From assembly GCF_003719305.1 (NCBI RefSeq), contig NZ_RARC01000020.1:1-64000 (forward strand): a stretch of 64,000 bases of DNA, written 5' to 3'. Below, piece by piece: positions 14,930-23,076 of this stretch (position 1 is the first letter of the stretch; each line of letters opens with the position of its first letter). Both the position numbers and the translations under genes were made by a program. The notes below the pieces were generated by a model. It worked only from the letters and a program-made list of their open reading frames with translations. It had not been told where the DNA came from and searched no databases. This stretch comes from Mycolicibacterium stellerae. GTDB lineage: Bacteria; Actinomycetota; Actinomycetes; Mycobacteriales; Mycobacteriaceae.

Positions 14930-17466
14930 GCCCCCCTCGGCGCAACTGCCTGCTTCGGTTGTGCACGATCCGTGCTGAGCGTGGCTGTGTTGGCCCCGGG
15001 GTTCACCGATGCGCGGCCCCAGCTGCGTACCACGCGTGCGATATATTCGCCGAAGCTTGTGGGCGTCATCGCATGAGTGCTCGTTGCGCGATTGATCAGT
15101 GGTGCCCCCAGATCGCCTTCAAGGCGCCGGATTTGGGCACCGACGATGCTCCCTGCGACGCCCATGGCGGCGGCGGCAGCAACGAGGTTTGGATAATCCA
15201 CTGCGGATGCGAAGCGCTGGAGGCGTTGCCATCCACATTGGCCGGCAAGAGCAGGCAGCAAGACGGTCGGCGCGTCAGAGATATCGAATCGGCGCAGCGT
15301 AATCTGTTGCTCTGCTGCGATTCTTGTGACCGTGCCGGATGAGTATCCGAACTGCTTGGCTATCGCGTCGATGCTCAGTCCCTGATGGTGGTAGAGCTCG
15401 GTGAGCGTTTCTGCAGATAGCGCTGCTCGCATCGCCGCACTGGTTTTACTTCGTCGGTGTCGTTGGCCTTCGGCGCGGTGCAGTGAGGCGGGGTGTTCGA
15501 CAAGGAGATGGCGCACGACGTCGAAGGTCGTGTCGAGTTGGCGTGCGATGCTGCCGATCGTGATGCCTGGCCTGTTGGCCAGGCGGTGCACCGTTGCCAG
15601 GTCAACCAGCGCGGGGTCATCGCCAGGTAGATCGAGGCCGTCGAGAAGGTGTAGCGGGGGGTGCCAGGTCAGTGGTTCATCGATGGAATGGTCTGACAGG
15701 AAGTGTTGGCCGGCGGTGTGTAGGCGGGCGGCCAGTTGAGGGGTGAGCGCCAGTGCGAAGTCACCGGCTCCCCGAGACCTCATGACGGTGCATATTTGGG
15801 CTGGCCCGTCATTCGGTAGCTGCCGGGCGGGGCGCCCGCTGATCATTTCGAACAGGTAGCTGCGGGCGGCGTAGGCCTTAGCACGTGCCCCGCGTTGGGT
15901 GTGGGTGTCGCGGCACACGCGGCGCCATTCGGTGTCCGGCAGAAGCCCGGAGTAGTCCAGTTCGCGGCGTCGGGCGTAGTCGATCGGCACGGGGTGACGG
16001 TCAAGGTAGTCGCTCAGCCTCAACAGGGCCGTGCAAATGTGGGGCCAATACACCTGGCCGCTCATCTGGTTCAAGTACCAGGTCACCGATTTAGCGCGCG
16101 TTGCCGATCCGAGTTGACCGACGACTTCTGAGACGCTCATACCTGTTCCGACGAGTAGGGCAGCGCATGCCAACACCGCTGGCATCCGGTAATGGCTGGC
16201 GCCCAGCGGTGCCATGCGCAGAGACCACGCCGACCACAACGCAGAGGGGACGGCGCGGATCAGTCGCGCGGATGTTTTTGCGTCGTTGGCCGCTCTGCGT
16301 GGGAAGTCCGACAAGCACCTGTAGCGCAATTGATCGCACGCGCCCACCATCGGTGTGAATGCCTTGATCTGCACTGCTTCAAGGATGCTAGTGGTGCGCG
16401 CGCTCACACCAACGGTGGTGCGGGGGCTGGCCGTGGGTTTGTGACTTCCGGGTCTGCTGATCAGCCAACGCATCGCATTCCCACCCGCGGAAACATCGGT
16501 TTGTTCGAGGATCTGCAGCGCAAGGACGGCGGCGACGGCAGCGGTGAGCGGGCTGGCCGGTAGTGGCATTCGGCGCCGGATGATGTTGGGGTTGCGGCGG
16601 ATCGCCGGGCATGGACCGTGCTCGACGTAGGCGGTGAGGAGATCAACGGGCAGACGCTTATGCAGTTCGGACCCGTCAGGGTAGGCCAACGCCAGACCGG
16701 CTAAAGCGGTGATGTCGTTGAGGGCGGCTCCCGCCGGGCGTGGAGCGCCGGCGTAGACACCGAAGTCGGCGGGGTCACCCGCGAGGAGGGCATTGATTGT
16801 TTCTTGCGCTCGAAGCGTTGCGTGCCCGCCGGGAAATATGTGGACTGCAGCGGTGGTGAGCTCGCCTGCGCAGCGGGCAGTGCCACGGCCCGCGGTGAGC
16901 TGTGCGGCGTTGGAGCACTTGCCCGGCTCAGGTATCAGTCCGCCCGGATGTACCTGTCGGCGTGGGGGTTTCCCGCACCGCGGACACGCCTCGGCCAGCA
17001 AGCAATGGTGATCCAGACACGCGAAAAACCATCCGAGTCGCCACGCCAACTGCCATCGCCCTCCGCTGAGGGCAAGGCAGCGCGGGCAGAAGCGCGAGCG
17101 GGAAACAGCACGCCACCCGGCCGGCGAGCTGCGCGTCACGTGTCTGGATGTCTGATCGACGTCGAGTGCACCCGCAAAGCGGGACAACGTCATCGACTGC
17201 AGTCCCATGGGGTGTACGCCGGTGGCTATCGCGACCGTGTCGAGCTCGGATTCGGTGAGTTTGACGAGCCAATTGGCGTGGTCGCGCCGCAGGAGGTCTT
17301 GCTGTAGGCCGACCGCGGCCAACATGTCCGACCAGCGCGTGTGGTGCCGGTGAGCGAGAGACTCTAACCACGAGTCGAGCGCTTCACCCGATAGCGGTTG
17401 AAGGCGCAACGGGAGACTGCGTGCTGCCTCGCCTGTGGGCAGTATCGGTGTGGCGCTGGCGATCAC
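14926..17466 (-). CDS. tniQ: large TniQ/TnsD-like targeting protein with a C-terminal LysR-type winged helix
   Basis: 846 residues from a GTG at 17466, 49 bases after tnsC. The N-terminal TniQ domain (SLPLRLQPLSGEALDSWLES) has zinc ligands C127/C130 (FCPRC), C150, H153/H154 and C161/C164. A long middle follows, then DNA-binding segments: two homeodomain-like helices (ITIGSIARQLDTTFDVVRHL and LSIDAIAKQFGYSSGTVTRI) and, at about 743-810, a LysR-family winged helix (LVAAAAAMGVAGSIVGAQIR, then RLEGDLGAPLINR and MTPTSFGEYI). In Tn7, TnsD binds the attachment site through its C-terminus, so this tail probably reads the target. The insertion lies beside a LysR-regulated promoter, which makes the fusion notable. 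Confidence 0.88.
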   Translation of the reverse strand: MIASATPILPTGEAARSLPLRLQPLSGEALDSWLESLAHRHHTRWSDMLAAVGLQQDLLRRDHANWLVKLTESELDTVAIATGVHPMGLQSMTLSRFAGALDVDQTSRHVTRSSPAGWRAVSRSRFCPRCLALSGGRWQLAWRLGWFFACLDHHCLLAEACPRCGKPPRRQVHPGGLIPEPGKCSNAAQLTAGRGTARCAGELTTAAVHIFPGGHATLRAQETINALLAGDPADFGVYAGAPRPAGAALNDITALAGLALAYPDGSELHKRLPVDLLTAYVEHGPCPAIRRNPNIIRRRMPLPASPLTAAVAAVLALQILEQTDVSAGGNAMRWLISRPGSHKPTASPRTTVGVSARTTSILEAVQIKAFTPMVGACDQLRYRCLSDFPRRAANDAKTSARLIRAVPSALWSAWSLRMAPLGASHYRMPAVLACAALLVGTGMSVSEVVGQLGSATRAKSVTWYLNQMSGQVYWPHICTALLRLSDYLDRHPVPIDYARRRELDYSGLLPDTEWRRVCRDTHTQRGARAKAYAARSYLFEMISGRPARQLPNDGPAQICTVMRSRGAGDFALALTPQLAARLHTAGQHFLSDHSIDEPLTWHPPLHLLDGLDLPGDDPALVDLATVHRLANRPGITIGSIARQLDTTFDVVRHLLVEHPASLHRAEGQRHRRSKTSAAMRAALSAETLTELYHHQGLSIDAIAKQFGYSSGTVTRIAAEQQITLRRFDISDAPTVLLPALAGQCGWQRLQRFASAVDYPNLVAAAAAMGVAGSIVGAQIRRLEGDLGAPLINRATSTHAMTPTSFGEYIARVVRSWGRASVNPGANTATLSTDRAQPKQAVAPRGA

Positions 17467-17515
17467 ACTGTTTTGCCGCCGCTGGGCTCGATCGCTGGGA
17501 GCGATGCGCGGGACG

Positions 17516-18640
17516 TCATCGTAGTGGTCTCGTGGTGAGGCGCCGAGTGCGAAACGCCACCGCTAGCTCGCGGCGGGCCCGCTCGGCAGCGCTGTCGATC
17601 TTGAATGACTCGAAGAGTTCGCGGTTGAGCGTTTCGGTTCGCGTGCGAATTGCTCTGGTGCAGCCTCGTCTGATGAGCTCCATCAGGGAGCCGATGTGGC
17701 CGGTGCTGCGCTCGAACAGGTAGTCAGACAGATCGTCGACCAGCATGCCTCGGCGTTTACTTCCGAGAATCAGGCGCTGTTCGACGGTCATTAGCAGCTG
17801 ACGCCATTGGCGGCGGCCCCGCTCGGTGCTGATGGCGTAGGGCCGCATCTCGAGCATGGTGGTACGGCGGGTGGTCTGGGCGAGCACCGCGTCGTCGTAG
17901 GAGATGCCTTCCATCAGGACGCCGCGCTCCCCCAGACCGATCCCGATGGACAGCAGCGTGAGCGGAAAGTCGTTGGCGATGTATTTGAAGTGGTTGCCAA
18001 TCTCGACGCCGCCGTGGTGTTGCCAGTGCAGGAAATGCAGATCATCGATGATCAACAGGCGGGTCTCGCAGCTCAGAACGCAATCGAGCGCCCACTTGCC
18101 GAGCTGCTCAGTGGTGGCGCCCCGCTTCCCGGGGTGTGCGTAGAAGTCGCACAGGGCGGCGTTGAAATCTTTCATGCTGGTGTTGCCGCGCATTCCGATT
18201 CGGCACACCGGCCATCGCTCGTCCCCGGCGCGGGTGTAGGGCCCGTGGCGTCGTATTTCGCGCTGGTGGAACTGCTTCGCGAACTCCTCGACGGCGCATG
18301 ATTTTCCCAGACCGGGATAGCCGTCGAGCGCCACGGCGCCCTTGGCTCTGTTCCCGTCCTGGCTGTTGGCGTCCAAGATGTCCCACAGGTCGTCGTGCAG
18401 CGCCACCAGCTGCGGCGTCTTGAACGGACCGAGGTTGTTATGCCAGTCGGTTCGGCGTTGATTGTAGATGTCGGCCGCGGAGTCGCTTAGACGGCGAATC
18501 TGCCTTGTTGATAGCAACTCTGGAGATACCCGTTTGGGCGCGTCGACGGCATCGCGCCATCCCTCTTTGCGGGCAAAGGTCAGATTGTCCAGTTGCGGGC
18601 TCTTAGCTTTCGCGTGCGGGGCCGCGGTTGCCGTGCTCAT
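17516..18640 (-). CDS. tnsC: TnsC/TniB-like AAA+ ATPase
   Basis: 374 residues. Transposition regulator that forms ATP-dependent filaments on target DNA and links TniQ to the transposase. Walker A is GYPGLGKS (residues 107-114); Walker B is RLLIIDDLHFL with D199/D200. Length fits TniB/TnsC of Tn7-like and Tn5053-like elements. The ATG at 18640 overlaps the tnsB stop by 4 bases. The C-terminus is rich in Arg, plausibly the region that contacts DNA or TniQ. Confidence 0.93.
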   Translation of the reverse strand: MSTATAAPHAKAKSPQLDNLTFARKEGWRDAVDAPKRVSPELLSTRQIRRLSDSAADIYNQRRTDWHNNLGPFKTPQLVALHDDLWDILDANSQDGNRAKGAVALDGYPGLGKSCAVEEFAKQFHQREIRRHGPYTRAGDERWPVCRIGMRGNTSMKDFNAALCDFYAHPGKRGATTEQLGKWALDCVLSCETRLLIIDDLHFLHWQHHGGVEIGNHFKYIANDFPLTLLSIGIGLGERGVLMEGISYDDAVLAQTTRRTTMLEMRPYAISTERGRRQWRQLLMTVEQRLILGSKRRGMLVDDLSDYLFERSTGHIGSLMELIRRGCTRAIRTRTETLNRELFESFKIDSAAERARRELAVAFRTRRLTTRPLR

Positions 18641-20769
18641 ACGTCCTCCAGCACATCGTCGTAGAACCCGTCGTAGACGGCGAGGGGAGCATCATCGAGT
18701 TCATCGGCGAAATCGGCCGCTTCGGTGGTCACCGCGTCGAGTGCGGCCGCCTCTTCGATCGCGCCGACGATAGTCGGAAGCTGAGAAACTTCAATGGCGG
18801 CGGCCAGATCGATGTCCAAGGACGACTGTTCACGCGAGACCCGCAGCGCAGCGATCCGTTCAGCCTGCGTGCGTCCTTCACCGAGGTTGCGTCGCTCCAA
18901 GAGCTCAGCTAGGGCGAGCTTGTTGTCGAAGTACCGGTGCTTCTTCTTGGCGAGTTGACGCGCAAAGGCCAACCCGTCTTCGGTCATTGGGCCGCGCAAG
19001 ACCGAGGCTTCGGTCCACACCAGAACGTGCCAGCGCTGAGTGTGTTTGAGGTCGAAGAAGTACACCTGGCGGATGTCGTCGGGGTTGATGTGTATCGGCC
19101 ATTTCCCGTTTCGGTGTTTGTATGGGCTCTTCTGATCGACATAATCGACGAGAACGGGCGCAACGTATTTGCGGCTATTGATCTCTACGCCGTAGTGCTG
19201 AATGGTGCGCCATGCGACCTGGAGAAATTGGTATGCCAGGCACGGATCACGGGGCGCCTCAATGTATCCCGCGCGGGCGAGACCATGTTCGAACATTTCT
19301 GTCGGTGACATGCGTAACGCCCACAGACCAGCTTCGCCGATCCCGTCGTGTTCGCGCCGGTGATACACGGTGGCGACCCACTCGCGCAGGAGTGCCTCCA
19401 TCTCGTCGATGAAAAGGAACGCACCTTTCTCCGGCGCCGCGCCACGGGAGTACACATCGGGGCCCTTATAGCCCGGCAGCTCCTGTAAAAATCCCTCGCG
19501 GATCGTCCTGAAGAACCGCTCCACCGGGCCTTTGTCTCGGCCTTCTCGGATACGGGCGGGCTGTATCGAGATGCCCATCTGCCGGCACGCGCTCGTGAGA
19601 GTCTCGCCGACATAGATCTTGCCGTGATCGACCACAATCGTCTCCGGCACGATCGCCGGGCTTGCCACGAGTGTGCTGGTCGGATCGAGCACGTCGTGCT
19701 CAACCAGCACCGACCTCGGTATCCCGTGCGGGGGCCAGACCGCGTCCGCAGGCCAGTCCGGGCCCGCTGACATCGGCCGGAATGATTGATATAGCACCGA
19801 AGCTGCATCGATGGCTTTAGTCGAGACCGGAGTCAGCCGCAGCCCGGTGATACACCTTGAATACCAGTCCATTCCGACTGTCAGGTCGACCCCTAGCCAT
19901 CGCAACGTCTGAGGGTCCATGGCGAACACATCCAGCCGTGTCGTATCCATCAGCAGATACTCACCGGGCCGGTGGGTATGCAGTTTCCCGTAAGCCCGCA
20001 ATGATCGCGCCGCGATGTCGCGGTTCCGTTTCGCGCTACCAGAAAAGATCCGGTGCTTGCGCTCAAGCCGACCGAGGATGTCGTATGCCCGTGAATCTGA
20101 AGGCAACGGCACCACACCCTTGCCATAGGTCTTGGTGATGCGCGCACAAGCATGGGCGATGACGTGGTGCTTAGTGGGTTTCGACAAGTCGGTGTGCTCG
20201 ACCATGATGTCCAGCGCCGTCTGCTCAAAGACGGCGAATCGTGTGCTCCCGAGCTCCGGTTGTACCGCTTTAGCCGAGATCAGTCCGGCTTCCCCGTATT
20301 TCGAATAGTCCGCGACCCATCGTTGAAGAGTCCGCAGCCCGATTCCCAGTTCCTTCGCTTTGGCCGCCTCGCGCTTGCCTTTCGGTGACGTCGGCCTGTA
20401 AGCCGCCCGCGGTTCGCCGACCAAGGCCGTCTCGACATGGCCGGATCGGTAACCGGTGAGAACCTCTCGCACGTCGGCCGCCCGCTTGCAGGCTTCACGT
20501 CGCACCAGGTCAGACGCCGCCGACCATTTGACCGTCGCGGGATCGCCCTCAAACTCGGGAACTTCCTCAATGAGGTCTTCTGTCAGTAGTCGAGCACGCT
20601 CAGACAACATCAACTCGCTCAGTGCGAAACGACGGACCCTCTGGGCGCGGATGTCTTTGACCAACACTTCAACGACGCCGCTAACCATGTGCCACTCGAC
20701 AATTTCGACAATCTCGCCGTCGTACGAGAAGTGCGTCCCGACGCCGACTCTTACGCCTGCTCGTTTCAT
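18637..20769 (-). CDS. tnsB: TnsB-like DDE transposase
   Basis: 710 residues, the usual TnsB size. It binds the element ends and performs strand transfer. An N-terminal helix-turn-helix (LGIGLRTLQRWVADYSKYGE) precedes the rve/RNase H core with D275 (YLLMDTTRLDVF), D381 (TIVVDHGKIYVG) and E417 (DKGPVERFFRTI), so the DDE triad is intact. A Mu-type C-terminal beta barrel and an acidic tail (ending DDVLEDV) follow; the tail is where TnsB proteins contact TnsC. The ATG at 20769 overlaps the tnsA stop. The gene looks fully functional. Confidence 0.94.
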   Translation of the reverse strand: MKRAGVRVGVGTHFSYDGEIVEIVEWHMVSGVVEVLVKDIRAQRVRRFALSELMLSERARLLTEDLIEEVPEFEGDPATVKWSAASDLVRREACKRAADVREVLTGYRSGHVETALVGEPRAAYRPTSPKGKREAAKAKELGIGLRTLQRWVADYSKYGEAGLISAKAVQPELGSTRFAVFEQTALDIMVEHTDLSKPTKHHVIAHACARITKTYGKGVVPLPSDSRAYDILGRLERKHRIFSGSAKRNRDIAARSLRAYGKLHTHRPGEYLLMDTTRLDVFAMDPQTLRWLGVDLTVGMDWYSRCITGLRLTPVSTKAIDAASVLYQSFRPMSAGPDWPADAVWPPHGIPRSVLVEHDVLDPTSTLVASPAIVPETIVVDHGKIYVGETLTSACRQMGISIQPARIREGRDKGPVERFFRTIREGFLQELPGYKGPDVYSRGAAPEKGAFLFIDEMEALLREWVATVYHRREHDGIGEAGLWALRMSPTEMFEHGLARAGYIEAPRDPCLAYQFLQVAWRTIQHYGVEINSRKYVAPVLVDYVDQKSPYKHRNGKWPIHINPDDIRQVYFFDLKHTQRWHVLVWTEASVLRGPMTEDGLAFARQLAKKKHRYFDNKLALAELLERRNLGEGRTQAERIAALRVSREQSSLDIDLAAAIEVSQLPTIVGAIEEAAALDAVTTEAADFADELDDAPLAVYDGFYDDVLEDV

Positions 20770-21506
20770 TTTGGTGCCTCCAGAACCGTCGAAGGGCGAA
20801 GTGGCTTATCCAGGTCCACCCCCAGTTCGTGGCACCACAACAGGTGCATCAGCGCCGCACGTACTAGCGGTTGCTGGTGCTCGGTGAACTCCCGTTCCGC
20901 GCCTGCGACGGATAGCCCAATCAAATTCGTTGCGCGAGCACGCATCACGCGAAGGGTGGTGGCGTCTATTAGCCAGTCGCGGCGATAGCCGGCTAGGACG
21001 CCTGCGTTTCCAATTTGCACCGGTGGCGGTTCGGACAACACTCGGTACTCCCACGCAAGGGACTCAACGACTTCGCGAGTCCACCGGCACAACAACACCG
21101 CATCCGCATGGGCCAGCCGCTCTTCGCGGACCACATCGACAACTACCGGACCATCGGTGGTGTCCCACAGATAATCCGGAATGTGGCGTCGCGCGCAGCC
21201 CCCCACGGTGGCGGTCACCATGAACGGCTGGGCCACGATGCGCCGGACGTCAGAGTCGAAGTCCGCCAGCACCAGTCGGGACAACTCCAACCGAGACTCA
21301 TAGATGACGTGATCACGCATCGTGGATGACCACCACGTGCCCGAGTAGTGCCGCTGGCCGAAATACCACCGAAACGTCCGCCACGGAGCTGCCTCAAACA
21401 GTGCCGCCAACGACACCCGCTCAACAGGTAGACATCGTTCTTCCCCCGCCGCAGGCCTATAAGAAAAGACCGCGGAACCTAGGTCAACTTCGACACCGAC
21501 CGACAT
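20766..21506 (-). CDS. tnsA: TnsA-like endonuclease subunit
   Basis: Restriction-endonuclease-fold partner of TnsB that cuts the 5' strands so that the element moves by cut and paste. 246 residues from the ATG at 21506 (ACGGAG upstream); an open GTG at 21527 is the alternative. Motifs: YESRLELSRLVLADFDSD, a Gln-Pro, then RRHIPDYLW with the catalytic Asp, then PVVVDVVREER. In classical TnsA the last motif carries a Lys; here the position is V-R, as I recall for actinobacterial TnsA-like proteins, so activity needs checking. It is the first gene of the transposition operon. Confidence 0.85.
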   Translation of the reverse strand: MSVGVEVDLGSAVFSYRPAAGEERCLPVERVSLAALFEAAPWRTFRWYFGQRHYSGTWWSSTMRDHVIYESRLELSRLVLADFDSDVRRIVAQPFMVTATVGGCARRHIPDYLWDTTDGPVVVDVVREERLAHADAVLLCRWTREVVESLAWEYRVLSEPPPVQIGNAGVLAGYRRDWLIDATTLRVMRARATNLIGLSVAGAEREFTEHQQPLVRAALMHLLWCHELGVDLDKPLRPSTVLEAPK

Positions 21507-21598
21507 CGCTTGCTCCGTGCAGCGCACGCACTACACCCAGTCAGCGTGACACCACGCAATGACGACCGGTGCGAAACGGGCAGAATCTTCCGGTCTTT

Positions 21599-21662
21599 AC
21601 GGCGATTCCGCCATCGTCCGCCATTTTAAATCGGAATCCGCCACGGAAAATCGGAACCTACA
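21599..21662. repeat. putative right end of the Tn7-like element (TnsB-binding-type repeats)
   Basis: Just upstream of tnsA lie three copies of TCCGCCA (21607-21613, 21617-21623, 21637-21643) and two of AATCGGAA, each followed by YC (21629 and 21649, 20 bases apart), with a related ACGGCGATTCC at 21599. Spaced short repeats of this kind form the TnsB-binding sites of Tn7-like ends. The run stops at CCTACA (21657-21662); Tn7-family ends finish in ACA. The inverse of this end was not found near lysG. Confidence 0.5.
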
Positions 21663-21700
21663 GCCGCGAATGCGGCAAGCTGCTGGCCGTCAATCTGCAC

Positions 21701-21744
21701 ATTAGCAATACTAATGCATGTGAAGAATGATTAGCTGTACTGAT
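21701..21744 (+). promoter_or_regulatory. two LysG-type operators in the retained lysE promoter
   Basis: ATTAGCAATACTAAT (21701-21715) is a perfect 5-5-5 palindrome containing the T-N11-A box of LysR-type regulators. A second copy with one arm mismatch, ATTAGCTGTACTGAT, is at 21730-21744, 29 bases on. Both lie within 71 bases of the lysE ATG, so they are likely LysG-binding sites that survived the insertion. They also place the outer limit of the transposon before about 21700. Confidence 0.65.
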
Positions 21745-21771
21745 CGCCTCAGGTTACCTAGCGTTTGAGCC

Positions 21772-22371
21772 ATGAGCTCGCCCTTGATCGTCGGCTTCCT
21801 GGCCTCGTTCACCCTGATCGCCGCCATCGGAGCGCAGAACGCGTTCGTACTGCGTCAGGGCATCCGACGCGAGCACGTGCTGCCCGTCGTCGCGCTGTGC
21901 ACCGTCTCCGATATCGCGCTGATCGCCGCGGGCATCGCGGGCGTCGGCGCCCTCATCAACGCGCACCCCGCCGCCATCAACGTCGCCAAGTTCGGCGGCG
22001 CCCTGTTTCTGTTCTGCTACGGGCTGCTGGCCGCGCGGCGGGCATGGCGGCCGTCGGCCCTCAACCCGTCGGACGCCGCGCCTGCGCGACTGGCCGAGGT
22101 CCTCGTGACGGCAGCGGCGTTGACCTTTCTCAACCCACACGTCTACCTCGACACCGTCGTGCTGTTGGGCGCGCTGGCCAACGAGCACCAGGACGGTCGC
22201 TGGCTGTTCGGCGTCGGCGCCGTCACCGCGAGCGCGGTCTGGTTCGTCAGCCTCGGTCTCGGCGCGCGGCGGCTGGCCGGACTGTTTGCCAAGCCGAACA
22301 CATGGCGCATCCTCGACGTGGTGATCGCCGCCACGATGATCGGCCTCGGCGTGGCGATGGTCGCGTCGTAA
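21772..22371 (+). CDS. lysE: lysine exporter LysE
   Basis: 199 residues, LysE/ArgO family inner-membrane exporter of basic amino acids with about six helices. The signature IAAIGAQNAFVLRQGIRREH at the N-terminus and FLNPHVYLDTVVLLG in the middle are characteristic. From memory it is close to M. tuberculosis Rv1986. It normally sits back to back with lysG; here the transposon separates the two genes. The gene itself is intact and keeps its operator-bearing promoter. It ends 5 bases before a convergent gene. Confidence 0.93.
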   Translation: MSSPLIVGFLASFTLIAAIGAQNAFVLRQGIRREHVLPVVALCTVSDIALIAAGIAGVGALINAHPAAINVAKFGGALFLFCYGLLAARRAWRPSALNPSDAAPARLAEVLVTAAALTFLNPHVYLDTVVLLGALANEHQDGRWLFGVGAVTASAVWFVSLGLGARRLAGLFAKPNTWRILDVVIAATMIGLGVAMVAS

Positions 22372-22376
22372 GTCCT

Positions 22377-22721
22377 CTAGCCCATCGGCCCGTCGGGGAC
22401 AGGCGCGTCGCAGCGGTCACGGAAGTCGGCGGCGGGCTGCCTTACCGCCCTTAGCTCGTCTCGCACCTGTGGGTTTGCGTCGGCGTACGCTGCGATTTCG
22501 GTGGCCATCTCGTCTCTGGACTTGCCCTTGAGGCCGGTGAAGAAGGCGTTCACGTCCGGATGGCTGAACAGGTACGACTGCGTCGCTGCGTTGACGCCGG
22601 ACATGACGCCTGCAAGGTCGGCGGCGGTGCAATTCGGCGGATCGGCTGCCGCGGTTGCGGCGGTACCAACGAGCATCGAGCCGGCGATCATGCCGGCGCT
22701 AATCACGCTACGGAAGAACAT
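22377..22721 (-). CDS. hemophore-related secreted protein (Rv0203/Rv1174c type)
   Basis: 114 residues with a cleavable signal peptide (hydrophobic core to about residue 26, ending TAAAADP). The mature part is CTAADLAGVMSGVNAAT, SYLFSHPDVNAFF and a C-terminal RDRC, with two cysteines likely paired. It fits the small all-helical mycobacterial proteins called hemophore-related, some of which bind haem outside the cell. The residues that would bind haem cannot be judged here. Convergent with lysE. Confidence 0.75.
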   Translation of the reverse strand: MFFRSVISAGMIAGSMLVGTAATAAADPPNCTAADLAGVMSGVNAATQSYLFSHPDVNAFFTGLKGKSRDEMATEIAAYADANPQVRDELRAVRQPAADFRDRCDAPVPDGPMG

Positions 22722-22764
22722 GGTGGCTCCTTAGTAGTTGTTTTACAAGACATGGCGGCAATGC

Positions 22765-23076
22765 TCAGCGTGGACCGATACCACCTCCGCCGCCTGGACG
22801 GCCGGGGCGTCCGATGCCACCGCCAGGAGGACCCGGATTGATGATCACGTCCATGTCCCAGCCGTCGTCGCAATACCACGGGTCGGCGCAATACGAGGGG
22901 TAGACCGGCCCCGCGACCGGTGCGCTCGGACCACCGCCGCGGACGGTCCCCTGGGCGCACACGGTGGCTGCCCCGGCGCTGGTGCAATCCGCCGAGGCCG
23001 GCGAAGCGACGGTCACGCCGACGGGCGTTAGCGCCACGGCGAGCCCCAATATCAGGTAGCGCTGTGTTGATCTCAC
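22765..23076 (-). CDS. secreted Gly/Pro-rich small protein
   Basis: 103 residues from a GTG at 23076, chosen because GAGGGAG lies 5 bases upstream; a longer open frame to 23118 lacks a site. A signal peptide spans about residues 1-30 (LILGLAVALTPVGV, cleavage near SPASA-D). The mature chain has two cysteine pairs (CTSAGAATVC, YCADPWYC) and a Gly/Pro-rich end (PGPPGGGIGRPGRPGGGG). No enzyme motif is seen. Likely an exported envelope protein of unknown role. Confidence 0.6.
   Translation of the reverse strand: MRSTQRYLILGLAVALTPVGVTVASPASADCTSAGAATVCAQGTVRGGGPSAPVAGPVYPSYCADPWYCDDGWDMDVIINPGPPGGGIGRPGRPGGGGGIGPR

Larger units (their letters stand above)
13722..21662 (-). mobile_element. Tn7-like transposon core (tnsABC-tniQ-tniQ) inserted between lysG and lysE
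   Basis: Five minus-strand genes, tnsA-tnsB-tnsC-tniQ-tniQ, with 4-base overlaps at A/B, B/C and the tniQ pair. The right boundary is placed at the ACA at 21660-21662, after a series of spaced repeats upstream of tnsA and before the retained lysE promoter. The left boundary must lie between the last tniQ codons and the lysG start, but no matching inverted end or 5-bp target duplication is visible, so both limits are approximate. No cargo, Cas genes or CRISPR array is present. The element may have lost its left end and cargo, or its ends may be too diverged to see. Confidence 0.8.

Noticed and set aside
13722..21662. CRISPR-associated transposon (CAST)
   Set aside because: tnsABC plus tniQ raised the idea, but no Cas12k, Cascade gene or repeat-spacer array is present anywhere in the window. 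Targeting is better explained by the TnsD-like TniQ.
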